From positions 124,001 through 188,000 of the forward strand of contig CACWXL010000002.1 of the NCBI GenBank assembly GCA_902764825.1: a stretch of 64,000 nt of DNA, read 5' to 3'. The translations under genes were made by a program, and so were the position numbers. Below, in pieces: positions 8,990 through 16,756 of the stretch; position 1 is the stretch's first letter; each line of letters begins with the position of its first letter. A model generated the notes under the pieces. It was not told the DNA's origin, did not search any database, and worked only from the letters and a program-made list of their open reading frames with translations. Source of the stretch: Oscillospiraceae bacterium (GTDB taxonomy: Bacteria; Bacillota; Clostridia; Saccharofermentanales; Saccharofermentanaceae).

Positions 8990-10000
8990 TTATACCTTTC
9001 CTAAGATTCCAGAGCGTCCGAAAACATAACTCAACAACATGATGACACCCAGGCAAAGCACGCCGCCCAGGAACATGTTCCAGCCCATGAAATAGAACAG
9101 GAGCATGATCAATGTCGAGATAAAATACTTTATCGAACACGTAATGTAATAGATAACACTAATCTTTTGCTTGTGCCTGATTCCGGCCGAGAAAACATTC
9201 AGCACCGCATGCATCGCGGTAACCCACGTAAAGATACCGATAAGCCAGAAATAGAAATACGGTATCCCGAACCATACCAGCACGGAAATGGTCAGAAGAT
9301 AAAGCGTATAGAGCAACGCGGAAATAAGTCCGTAAGCCCAAAGCGACTTCTGTATCCTTATCGTATCCTTTATCGGCCTGAAATGCGTATTCTTATTGTT
9401 ATTCTCGTAGATCGTCTTAATGTCGATGCCCGTGACCTTCATGCCCTCTTTGTGAGCCGTCGCAAGCACATTAAGCTCAAACTCATACTTGTTGCCGGGA
9501 ATATCCTGCAGCCACATGCAAAGTCTTACCGGAAACCCTCTTAAGCCCGATTGGTTGTCCCTGAGATAAACTCCCGTAACGATCGTATAAACGACCTTCG
9601 ACATGTCATTTCCGATCCTCGACTTGATCGGGATCTTCTCCGACAGGTCTCTCATGCCGAGCACGATGCCGTCAGTCTTCCTTGTAAGCTTGGCAACCCT
9701 CTCGATATCTTCGATCGCATGCTGTCCGTCAGAATCAGCCGTAACGATATAGTCGACCTCTTCGCTTAAGTTGTTGCCGATATACTCGAATCCGCGCTTT
9801 AACGCATAACCCTTGCCCTTGTTATCCTTATAACCGATAACATCCGCAAAAGGCTGTGCTCGCTTGAAGAACTCGTCGCACCTCTCAAGGCTGCCGTCAT
9901 TAACAGCAACGACCTTAAATCCGCGCTTATAAAGCTCTTCGACAAGGCGGAGGAACTTCTCATCCGGATTATAAACAGGCAAAAGAACAGCTGTCTTCAT
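8990..10000 (-). CDS. GT2 glycosyltransferase with C-terminal membrane segments
   Basis: 336 aa. The N-terminal GT-A domain starts with AVLLPVYNPDE and carries a DSDGQH metal and nucleotide motif near residue 90, as in dolichyl-phosphate-mannose synthase-like and polyprenyl-phosphate glycosyltransferases. From about residue 215 three or four hydrophobic helices anchor it in the membrane. It is the first gene of the run down to the PlsC-PlsC gene, so a glycolipid or lipid-linked sugar product is plausible. A GGAAGAAG ribosome-binding site supports the ATG. Confidence 0.83.
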   Translation of the reverse strand: MKTAVLLPVYNPDEKFLRLVEELYKRGFKVVAVNDGSLERCDEFFKRAQPFADVIGYKDNKGKGYALKRGFEYIGNNLSEEVDYIVTADSDGQHAIEDIERVAKLTRKTDGIVLGMRDLSEKIPIKSRIGNDMSKVVYTIVTGVYLRDNQSGLRGFPVRLCMWLQDIPGNKYEFELNVLATAHKEGMKVTGIDIKTIYENNNKNTHFRPIKDTIRIQKSLWAYGLISALLYTLYLLTISVLVWFGIPYFYFWLIGIFTWVTAMHAVLNVFSAGIRHKQKISVIYYITCSIKYFISTLIMLLFYFMGWNMFLGGVLCLGVIMLLSYVFGRSGILGKV

Positions 10001-10206
10001 GACCGACTTCTTCCAAACACCTTTCCCTTAAACAGCTAAGCACGATTTTCGAGTTTAAGATTTTAAACAAGTTATTTTACTATATTTAATTTATAAAATA
10101 TAGGCTTGCTGGGTGCACGGAACCTTAACATTACATTAAAAAGGGCTGAAAGACTCGTTCTGACTGATGGATTAGCATTTTAAGGCCAAAGGACGGCAAA
10201 ACCAAC

Positions 10207-10347
10207 GGCGGTGCCTGGCATTCCGCCTGGAATTCGGCTATTTTTACCCCAAACTCCAGGCAAAACATCCGGCGGTGCCTGGCATTCCGCCTGGAATTCG
10301 GCTATTTTTACCCCAAACTCCAGGCAAAACATCCGGCGGCGCCTGAA
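10207..10347. repeat. 64-bp tandem repeat, two full copies plus a truncated third
   Basis: Copies start at 10207 and 10271, both beginning GGCGGTGCCTGGCATTCCGC, and are essentially identical. A third, diverged start (GGCGGCGCCTGAA) begins at 10335. Each copy contains inverted repeats: TCCAGGC with GCCTGGA, and CCAGGCA with TGCCTGG across the copy junction, so the RNA or single-stranded DNA could fold into stacked hairpins. An open frame that runs through the repeat is not considered a gene. Confidence 0.9.
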
Positions 10348-10370
10348 GTTTTGCCCGTTATTATTCAGGC
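10341..10370 (+). terminator. hairpin, possible terminator in plus orientation
   Basis: Perfect 7-bp arms GCCTGAA (10341-10347) and TTCAGGC (10364-10370), followed on the plus strand by a T-rich stretch. It lies just past the 3' end of the minus-strand gene at 10379 and looks like a variant of the adjacent repeat unit, so terminator function is uncertain. Confidence 0.3.
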
Positions 10371-10378
10371 TACTATTT

Positions 10379-11170
10379 TTAATCTTCTTTCCATACTAAT
10401 GCATCATCCGGGATCATGTCGTTGAATGCCGACAACACCTGGCTGACAAAGTAATCTTTATCAAAATTGTATTTGTCGTAAACAAACACATATATTACTT
10501 CCCTGCCAGGCCTATAAGTCTCTTTTGAGAAGCCGTATATTTTGTTGCTTGTTCTGGCAAAATAATCGATCTTGTCACTCATGCCAAATATCTCAAGATA
10601 AGCGCATCTGTCGATCTCATAAAAGTTAACAAGGCCGTCGGGATTGATAGTTTCGTCTATTTCCTTGAGGTATAACTCGGTCTCATATTTGAACGGAATA
10701 CCCATATCTTTAAGCAGATCAAGGCCCATCAATTCATTCTTAGACTTTAAATCGCCGTGTTCGCTTGTTGTCGGATTATCGGGAGTGTATTTGCCTAGTT
10801 TATCCGGACGAGAATTGTAATATTCGTTATTCATTCGGTGCGAATCAGAATATTGCGATATTGGAAACTTAACCTTAGGAGGCGCAAACCGAAATCTTGA
10901 ATACCAGTCGTTTAATAGTGAATCATACTCAGCCTTAAGGTTTTGATACTCGTTGATCGCTTCTAAATAATTCTTGCCCACTTTCGATCTGGAACTAAGA
11001 ACACGCGGATGACGTGTGGTAATCTTAGGAATAACCGGATCAAAGGTAATAACTATGTATCTTTTTCCATCCTTCTCAATAAAATAGCCCTTCACCATCT
11101 TCTCCAACTTCAGCCTTCTGTACTCCAGCTTTACCGCTAATACTTTCATCGGGAATTCGATCTTGTTCAT
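10379..11170 (-). CDS. hypothetical protein with PD-(D/E)XK nuclease-like core
   Basis: 263 aa from the ATG behind AAAGGAG; longer upstream readings lack support. The N-terminal 90 residues are charged and partly helical. From about 144 the pattern SKNEL, GIPFKYE, NPDG and YLEIFGM (E146, D178, E193) resembles the E...PD...E-x-H/F pattern of small restriction-endonuclease-like proteins common in Firmicutes, in which the last strand reads YWEH. The usual Lys is not obvious, so activity is uncertain. No partner methylase or defence gene is nearby. The gene stands alone with its own upstream palindrome. Confidence 0.55.
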   Translation of the reverse strand: MNKIEFPMKVLAVKLEYRRLKLEKMVKGYFIEKDGKRYIVITFDPVIPKITTRHPRVLSSRSKVGKNYLEAINEYQNLKAEYDSLLNDWYSRFRFAPPKVKFPISQYSDSHRMNNEYYNSRPDKLGKYTPDNPTTSEHGDLKSKNELMGLDLLKDMGIPFKYETELYLKEIDETINPDGLVNFYEIDRCAYLEIFGMSDKIDYFARTSNKIYGFSKETYRPGREVIYVFVYDKYNFDKDYFVSQVLSAFNDMIPDDALVWKED

Positions 11171-11279
11171 GGCGCGTTCTCCTTTGGGGTTTTCCCACAT
11201 TATGACCGGCGTAAAGCCTCTTGTGCGCACGACTTGACTGAAAATGAAAATATGGGCTCGAAAATGAGACTTTTTGGCA

Positions 11280-11303
11280 AAAATTGAGACTGGTCTCAAT
11301 TTT
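11280..11303. promoter_or_regulatory. perfect palindrome between divergent genes
   Basis: Arms AAAATTGAGAC and GTCTCAATTTT (11 bp, perfect) are separated by two bases, in the 287-base divergent region between the nuclease-like gene and the zinc-ribbon gene. The geometry suits a dimeric repressor site. The core GAGAC-TG-GTCTC resembles the CAGACCGGTCTG core of the 54.5-kb repeat array. Confidence 0.4.
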
Positions 11304-11397
11304 GCGGAGCGGAATGATGGCTTCGGGCACATCGCCGCAAAACTGAAAGAACAAAAGAAATCAGCCACTTCTTAAGCAAATGTTAAGGTCGATTTTA

Positions 11398-11426
11398 TTG
11401 CACCCCAAAATCAATAATGCTAATAT
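11398..11426 (+). promoter_or_regulatory. extended -10 promoter of the zinc-ribbon gene
   Basis: TAATAT -10 preceded by TGC (extended -10), with a weak TTGCAC -35 at 17-bp spacing, about 30 bases upstream of the ATG at 11458. Confidence 0.5.
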
Positions 11427-11457
11427 TTCACTATCTCAATAAATGGAGGGTAATATA

Positions 11458-12099
11458 ATGTTTTGTACTAATTGCGGATCTAAATTCGAAGACGGTAATT
11501 TATTCTGCCCTAACTGTGGAACAAAGGTCGAGTCAGTAGCTCAGCCCGTTGAGGCTTCTGCACCTGCAGCTGCACCTGTTGAGGCAGCTCCCGTTCAGGC
11601 TGCACCTGTTGAGGCAGTTGCTCCCGTTGCAGTTCCTGTTGCAGCAGCACCTGTTGCAGCGGCTCCTGTAGAACCTGCTCCTGCTCCGGCTCCGGCACCT
11701 GCTCCCGCAGCAACTCCGGTTCAGCCCGTTGCTCCTGTTCAGCCTGTAGCTCCCGTTGCTCCGGTTCAGCCCGTTTATGCTCAGTCTACACCTGTTCAGC
11801 CTGTTGCCGGTGCAGCTATCGTCACAAATGAAGGACTTGGCAAGACTGTTCTTGTCCTTGGTATCGTTGCTGTTGCATGCTGCATTTTCTATATCTTCTC
11901 GATCGCTGCCATCATTTGCGGCGCAATCGGTCTTTCGAAGGCTAAGAAGTTCCTTGAAGAATGCGGCCAGCTTTACGGCGTTGCAAAGGTCGGCAAGTAC
12001 CTCTCATTGGGCGGACTTATCGGCGGCTGTGTAATCACAGGTATCTTTGCACTTAGTTTTACGGTTTCATGCCTCTCATCTCTTGCTGAAAGATACTGA
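11458..12099 (+). CDS. zinc-ribbon protein with Ala/Pro/Val-rich linker and membrane tail
   Basis: 213 aa. An earlier ATG overlaps the GGAGGG ribosome-binding site, so the start at 11458 is preferred. The N-terminus is a four-Cys zinc ribbon (C3, C6, C17, C20, two CxxC pairs). Residues about 28-120 are a low-complexity linker built from AAPV and VQPV repeats. The C-terminus has two hydrophobic helices separated by a KAKKFLEE loop, as in DUF4190-like membrane proteins. This layout is common in Firmicutes proteins of unknown function. A strong terminator follows. Confidence 0.8.
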   Translation: MFCTNCGSKFEDGNLFCPNCGTKVESVAQPVEASAPAAAPVEAAPVQAAPVEAVAPVAVPVAAAPVAAAPVEPAPAPAPAPAPAATPVQPVAPVQPVAPVAPVQPVYAQSTPVQPVAGAAIVTNEGLGKTVLVLGIVAVACCIFYIFSIAAIICGAIGLSKAKKFLEECGQLYGVAKVGKYLSLGGLIGGCVITGIFALSFTVSCLSSLAERY

Positions 12100-12123
12100 T
12101 ATCCGGCTGATTTAAAACACAAG

Positions 12124-12151
12124 GGGCTGCCTTCAACCGGCAGCCCTTTTT
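12124..12151 (+). terminator. rho-independent terminator after the zinc-ribbon gene
   Basis: Stem GGGCTGCC paired with GGCAGCCC, 7-base loop, then five T residues. Confidence 0.9.
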
Positions 12152-12159
12152 ATCGCTTG

Positions 12160-12320
12160 TTTTTCAATGCTTTCGACGGAAATAGCAGGAATAATACTCT
12201 TCTCAATTCCGCAATGTCTTCAAGAAATCTTCGACGTCAAATCGCAGGAATAATGCTCTTCTCAATCCCGTAATGTCTTCAGGAACTCTCCGTACGGTAC
12301 ATCGCATGAATAATGAAGTG
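12160..12320. repeat. decayed tandem duplication of the licD 3' end
   Basis: The last ~60 bases of the licD gene at 12262 (encoding roughly HYSCDVPYGEFLKTLRD) are repeated downstream of its stop. A copy at 12185-12243 still spells a DFLKTLRN tail but has a one-base deletion (59-bp spacing), and a more eroded copy reaches about 12160. No selection for reading frame is seen outside the first copy. Confidence 0.75.
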
Positions 12321-13155
12321 TCGAGTGCATCGATTTTATCTGCATCGGGGTGCGCCAGTCTCCGAAATCCTGCTCGAGGCGCTTCTCGTAACCGGTCTGG
12401 CAAGGGATCATCCTGTCTTCGAAAGGCATGTCGACCGTGCCGTCAAACCATTCCCTGTTCCAGATATATCTCTTGTTGCCCGGGAAAACGGTAACATAGC
12501 CAAGACGCTTTGTTTCCGGGCCGACTTTCGTGGCGGTCTTGATGAATTTACGACAGATCTTGTCCGACGACGTGAATATGCCGCAGATCTTCCAGATGAC
12601 CTGTGCAAGCCTGCGCTTGGATGTTTTCCTGGCGCCGTACAAAGATAATGCTCTGTCTGTCTGATAGCACTCGAAAAGGAACTTCAGCCGCTTTAGTCTG
12701 CCTGACTGAATGGCAAAGGCGAGCTTGCCGTCGGGGACGTTATATGCCGGGAAGATGTCGACGAAGATGCCGCGGTTGCCGCCGGGATTGTTCTCGATCT
12801 CCCATTCGGTAAAGCATGCGGTGTCGCTTTTCCTGACCTTGAAAAGCCAGGGATAGAAGCCTTCTTCCGTCTCCCACGTCTGAAGAAAAAAAGGCGGCTT
12901 AAGTTCGTCTTTGGCGACCTTGCAGAACTTCTCAAGGTCGTCCCTGTACATCTGGACGTCGAGGTCGTCATCCCACGGAATAAAGCCCTTGTGCCTTATG
13001 GCGCCCAGGAGCGTGCCGCCGTCGGCATAATATGTAATGTCGTGCTTTTTGCAGATACGGTCGATCTCGTCCAGGATCTCCATCTGGACTGACCAGAGCT
13101 TTTTCATATCAGCCGATACTTTATAGCCGTCTCTAATCTCTTCTTCGAGGTTCAT
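12262..13155 (-). CDS. LicD family phosphotransferase (paralogue 1)
   Basis: 297 aa. Carries the LicD core ADGGTLLGAIRHKGFIPWDDDLDV near residues 45-68, including the paired Asp residues (DDDLD) expected to bind metal, and an FVDIFPAYNVPD segment near 150. LicD proteins transfer phosphocholine or other nucleotide-activated phospho-alcohols onto glycans. Closely similar to the next gene, so they look like a tandem duplication. An AAGGGGATC ribosome-binding site precedes the ATG. Its 3' end has been tandemly duplicated (see 12160-12320). Confidence 0.88.
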   Translation of the reverse strand: MNLEEEIRDGYKVSADMKKLWSVQMEILDEIDRICKKHDITYYADGGTLLGAIRHKGFIPWDDDLDVQMYRDDLEKFCKVAKDELKPPFFLQTWETEEGFYPWLFKVRKSDTACFTEWEIENNPGGNRGIFVDIFPAYNVPDGKLAFAIQSGRLKRLKFLFECYQTDRALSLYGARKTSKRRLAQVIWKICGIFTSSDKICRKFIKTATKVGPETKRLGYVTVFPGNKRYIWNREWFDGTVDMPFEDRMIPCQTGYEKRLEQDFGDWRTPMQIKSMHSTLHYSCDVPYGEFLKTLRD

Positions 13156-13167
13156 ATTCTGATCCCC

Positions 13168-14070
13168 TTATTTGGCCCGGGCCTTAAGATCCTTAATGTA
13201 ATCGTGGTAATCGGTATCCACAGAGAAATTAAGGCCTGAATGGAGCGACGTTCCCTTAACGAACTGATGCCAGTCGCCGAACTGTGATGTCAGCACTTCA
13301 TCGTACATATGGGGTCCCAATATGGTTATGTCCTCGAAAGGAAGCTCAACGGTCTTGTCGAACCAGGTCCTGTCCCAGACGAGCTTTTTGTTGCCGGGAT
13401 CAAATGAGATTACGCTGACACGCTTGGTCTTATTCTTTTCGAGTTTGCAGAGATCCATGTACTGCCTGCAAAGCTTTTCGGGGCTCGTGAAAATGGAATG
13501 GAGCTTCCACAAAAGCTGCTGCTTGGCCTTGAATTTTGTCTTCTTCACGCCGAATTTGGTGAGGGCGCGGTCTATCTGATAGTAGCCGTAGATCTTTCTG
13601 ATCTTCTTTAATTTCTTTACCTGCTTTGCGAAAACAGCATCGTCGTCAGGAACGTTATAGATCGGGAAGATATCGACAAAGATGCCTCTGTGACCTTCGG
13701 GACTCATCTCGAGCTCCCAGTCAGTGATGCATGTCGTGCCGCTCTTTCTTACCTTTAAGTGAAAAGGAGGATAGCCGGGTTCAGTCTCGCATGTCTGGAG
13801 GAAATATGGTTCCTTCAATTCGTCCTTGCAGTATTCGATGAATTTCTCATAGTCGTCGATATACATGTCGAGATCGAAATCATCGTCCCACGGAATGAAG
13901 CCCTGATGTCTTACGGCACCAAGGAGCGTACCGCCGTCGGCTATGACAGTCAGGCCGTGTCTTTTGCAGATCTGATCAATCTGATCATAGATATCCAGGA
14001 ATTCCGCCCAGAGTTTCTTCATGTCAGAAGAAATGAGATAGTCGCATCTTACCTCTTCGTTAAGGTTCAT
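13168..14070 (-). CDS. LicD family phosphotransferase (paralogue 2)
   Basis: 300 aa. Core ADGGTLLGAVRHQGFIPWDD near residues 44-63 followed by a DFDLDM metal site, then FVDIFPIYNVPDD near 150. Strongly alike paralogue 1 throughout. Its start overlaps the stop of the SDR gene by 4 bases, suggesting translational coupling. The transferred group is not visible from the sequence; the neighbouring cytidylyltransferase suggests a CDP-linked donor. Confidence 0.88.
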   Translation of the reverse strand: MNLNEEVRCDYLISSDMKKLWAEFLDIYDQIDQICKRHGLTVIADGGTLLGAVRHQGFIPWDDDFDLDMYIDDYEKFIEYCKDELKEPYFLQTCETEPGYPPFHLKVRKSGTTCITDWELEMSPEGHRGIFVDIFPIYNVPDDDAVFAKQVKKLKKIRKIYGYYQIDRALTKFGVKKTKFKAKQQLLWKLHSIFTSPEKLCRQYMDLCKLEKNKTKRVSVISFDPGNKKLVWDRTWFDKTVELPFEDITILGPHMYDEVLTSQFGDWHQFVKGTSLHSGLNFSVDTDYHDYIKDLKARAK

Positions 14071-15125
14071 AAGCCGTATGTCTCCTTTAAGATCTGAACG
14101 GTATGAGTAAAGCCTGCCTCAGCGTCAAAGCAGCCTCTCCAGCCAAGCCCTGTAAGGCTCGTGCTCTCGAGTGACGAATTGCTCATCGGGTTGAAGCCCT
14201 TGCGCTCTTCGTCAGTAGGCAGCTCCATTCTGAGCTTAACGCCTGCGCTCTTTACGAGGATCTCAGCCATCTGCTTTATGCTTATGATCGAATCGGGATT
14301 CGAGATATTATATGCGTGGCAGTTCTCGCCGCAGAGAAGGACTTTGAGCATTGCAGAAGCGCAGTCTAAGCAATAGCAGTAGCTTCTTATCTGAGCGCCG
14401 TCGCTCTTCATTACGATGTCTTCGCCCTTTGCAACTGCATAAGACCAGGCCGAAGCAACTCTGTTATCGTAAGGTGAAGCAGTCGGACCGTAGATGTGGC
14501 CGGGGCGTACGATAACTGACTCGACGCCGTATTCGTCGGCATATGAAGCGCATAATGTCTCTGCTGCCCTCTTGCCTACGGAATAGGAATTTCTCGCCTT
14601 CAGAAGATCGATGTAGCCGTACTGGCCTTCCTTGTAAGGCTCAGTGCCTTCCTTCTCGCCATAGACTTCGCTCGAGCTGATGTAAAGGATCCTCTTTGTT
14701 CCCTGCTCTTTCGCGTAATCTAAAAGATACTTCATTCCGAGGAAGTTGCTCATCATGGTCTCAACAGGCTCTTTTACGATCATGTTGGGTGATGCGTTGC
14801 TCGCGCCGTGGATGATGTAATCGGAGTGAACATCGATAACGTTATCGGTCTTTGATGCATCGTAAACGACGAAGGTGAAATCATCCCTGTTAACGAGATC
14901 GCCGAATCTGCCTGACATCTCTTCAGGCCATCTGCCTGCAGCAAGGACCTGTATCTTCTTGTCGTGAGTATCGTTGTAACGGAAGATGATGTCTACTACC
15001 GCAGAGCACACAAGGCCTGCAGCTCCGGTGATCATCAGTGACTTTCCGGCAAGTTCGTCGAGCTCCGGAACGACTTCGATGACCTTATCAATGTCTGCTA
15101 TCCAGTTCTTGTTATCGTAAAGCAT
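14067..15125 (-). CDS. NAD-dependent epimerase/dehydratase (extended SDR)
   Basis: 352 aa. A Rossmann motif near the N-terminus reads ITGAAGLVCSAV, where the third Gly of TGxxGxxG is replaced by Cys. The active-site region has SSSEVYGE and YSVGKRAAE, giving the Tyr and Lys of the YxxxK pair. A late VIVRPGHIYGP motif is typical of UDP-/dTDP-sugar epimerases and dehydratases. It sits between the IspD/TarI-like gene and two licD genes, so it probably makes or modifies the sugar or alditol part of the LicD donor. The specific reaction is not assignable. Confidence 0.8.
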   Translation of the reverse strand: MLYDNKNWIADIDKVIEVVPELDELAGKSLMITGAAGLVCSAVVDIIFRYNDTHDKKIQVLAAGRWPEEMSGRFGDLVNRDDFTFVVYDASKTDNVIDVHSDYIIHGASNASPNMIVKEPVETMMSNFLGMKYLLDYAKEQGTKRILYISSSEVYGEKEGTEPYKEGQYGYIDLLKARNSYSVGKRAAETLCASYADEYGVESVIVRPGHIYGPTASPYDNRVASAWSYAVAKGEDIVMKSDGAQIRSYCYCLDCASAMLKVLLCGENCHAYNISNPDSIISIKQMAEILVKSAGVKLRMELPTDEERKGFNPMSNSSLESTSLTGLGWRGCFDAEAGFTHTVQILKETYGL

Positions 15126-15134
15126 CTTGATCCC

Positions 15135-15848
15135 TCACTTAAGCCAGTCAGAACGCTTTGCAGCGAGCAAAGCCTTGAAGATATCGATATCTTCTACGGT
15201 CGTGAGCTTGATGTTCTTCTCGGAACCTGCAGAGAAATAGACCTGCTCGCCCATCTCGATCTTCAATGTGCAGGAAGCAACGGAATTCGTGATGCCTGCT
15301 TCCAAAGCTCTTCTGTGGAGATCACAGATATCACCGATGCGGAAAGCCTGCGGTGTCTGCGTTCTCTTCAGTCTGTCTCTGGGATAGCTTCCGACAGATA
15401 CGAGGCCGTCTTCGGTCTGCATCATTGCCTCCGCGCAAGGGATGACCGTGATCGCATTGCCGTACTGCTGGGCAACTCTGATGTTGTCTGAGATTATCTC
15501 GGCGCTGACCATCGGACGGATCGCGTCGTGAATGAGTACTAAGTCTGTGGGCTCGAAATGCTTTTCGAGCTCCATAACGCCGTTTCTTATTGAATCCTGG
15601 CCGTTCTTGCCGCCGGGTACCACATACTTGAGCTTTGTGATGTTGAACTGCTTGGCATATGCCCAGAGGACCTGGTCCCAGCCTTCGATGCAGACGACTG
15701 CGATGCAGTCGATCTCCGGGTGATTCTCGAAAGCCTCAAGTGTATAAACGATTACAGGCCTCTCGTTTACAGTGATGAACTGCTTCGGGATGTCCTGATG
15801 CATTCTGTTTCCGGAACCGCCGGCGATCAATAATGCTACGTTGCTCAT
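15135..15848 (-). CDS. IspD/TarI-type cytidylyltransferase
   Basis: 237 aa from the ATG behind CGGAGG. Signature N-terminus LLIAGGSGNRMHQDIPKQF (CTP-binding loop and PKQF), the VLIHDAIRP motif near residue 105, and RDRLKRTQTPQAF near 165. The family includes IspD (methylerythritol 4-phosphate) and TarI (ribitol 5-phosphate). The licD and SDR neighbours favour a TarI-like role in making a CDP-alditol for surface glycan; a housekeeping IspD role cannot be excluded. One base separates it from the upstream licD stop. Confidence 0.82.
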   Translation of the reverse strand: MSNVALLIAGGSGNRMHQDIPKQFITVNERPVIVYTLEAFENHPEIDCIAVVCIEGWDQVLWAYAKQFNITKLKYVVPGGKNGQDSIRNGVMELEKHFEPTDLVLIHDAIRPMVSAEIISDNIRVAQQYGNAITVIPCAEAMMQTEDGLVSVGSYPRDRLKRTQTPQAFRIGDICDLHRRALEAGITNSVASCTLKIEMGEQVYFSAGSEKNIKLTTVEDIDIFKALLAAKRSDWLK

Positions 15849-15849
15849 G

Positions 15850-16746
15850 TTATTCCTCCGTATTGATCCTGAACTCTGCGCAGCTGTGAATGACACGGTC
15901 CTTCTCAGGCGGGAGTCTCATATAGTCTTTATAAAGGTTCTTCAGATACGAATCGTAGTCTGAAGGTATCTTAAACATCTCACCATTAAATTCTACCTCA
16001 ATTAAGTCAGTAAAAAGAGACTTCTTAAAGACTTCGCGGTTATAGCTTATCGCCGACGGAACTGCGACGACGCCTGTCTCTTTCTTCGTGTGATCGAGCT
16101 TTGAGCAGATCTTAAGATAGAATCTCATGCCGAAGAAAACATTCAGAAGTCCGCCCATCCTGCGTCTTGAAGCATAGTATTTCCGGACTTCCTCGTCGGT
16201 CTTGCCCTTCTCGAGGATAATGGGTGACGGATATTTGTAGTCGCCGATAAAGCTCGACGCGTGGAATGCGAAGTCGTAGATCTTGCCGATGAATTTCCTC
16301 TTGGAAGCAGATGCGGGAACGTCTTCAATGATGAACACGTCGATAAAGACGCGTCTGTATTCGGCGGGGAGTCCGGCGTAGACCACTTCGGTAAACACGG
16401 AATTCTTAAGGAAGAGCTTCGGCTTCTTATTTGTATACTTGCCGTCCAAAGGTTCCACGAGATCGTATTTGTCAGTCATCTCGGAGAGCACGGCCTTCCT
16501 GAACTTCACGTACTCGGAGCGGAGCATCATGATGTCGAGATCGTCGTCCCACGGGATAAAGCCCTTGTGACGGACGGCGCCGAGCATCGAACCGCCTGAC
16601 AGAAGGAACGTGATGTCATGCTTTTCGCACACGCGCTTGATATCCATGAGCATGTCAAAAAGCGTCTTATGGAGAAGTTCTATCTGTGAATCCGAGAAAA
16701 CGAATTCACTGAAGACTTTGGAATATATATCTTTCTGCTTCTTCAT
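15850..16746 (-). CDS. LicD family phosphotransferase (paralogue 3)
   Basis: 298 aa from the ATG behind AAGGTGGGG; a longer reading would overlap the upstream GT2 gene. Core LSGGSMLGAVRHKGFIPWDD with DLDIMM metal site near residues 48-75, and VFIDVFIIEDVPA near 150. It is more diverged from the other two than they are from each other. Operon order is GT2, licD3, cytidylyltransferase, SDR, licD2, licD1. Confidence 0.86.
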   Translation of the reverse strand: MKKQKDIYSKVFSEFVFSDSQIELLHKTLFDMLMDIKRVCEKHDITFLLSGGSMLGAVRHKGFIPWDDDLDIMMLRSEYVKFRKAVLSEMTDKYDLVEPLDGKYTNKKPKLFLKNSVFTEVVYAGLPAEYRRVFIDVFIIEDVPASASKRKFIGKIYDFAFHASSFIGDYKYPSPIILEKGKTDEEVRKYYASRRRMGGLLNVFFGMRFYLKICSKLDHTKKETGVVAVPSAISYNREVFKKSLFTDLIEVEFNGEMFKIPSDYDSYLKNLYKDYMRLPPEKDRVIHSCAEFRINTEE

Positions 16747-16756
16747 CTTCCCCACC

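Larger units (their letters stand above)
10001..10378. other. intergenic stretch with repeats, no gene
   Basis: 378 bases without a convincing gene. The part near 10000 would hold the promoter of the GT2-PlsC operon, but no clean -35/-10 pair was found. From about 10175 it carries a dispersed repeat module, then a 64-bp tandem repeat, then a hairpin at 10341-10370. Confidence 0.7.

Noticed and set aside
10211-10399. Open frame of about 62 codons on the plus strand
   Set aside because: It runs through the 64-bp tandem repeat, has no ribosome-binding site, and overlaps the end of a better-supported gene.
12203-12403. 66-codon minus-strand frame ending in DFLKTLRN
   Set aside because: It is created by the duplicated 3' end of licD and then reads licD out of frame; it is remnant sequence, not a gene.
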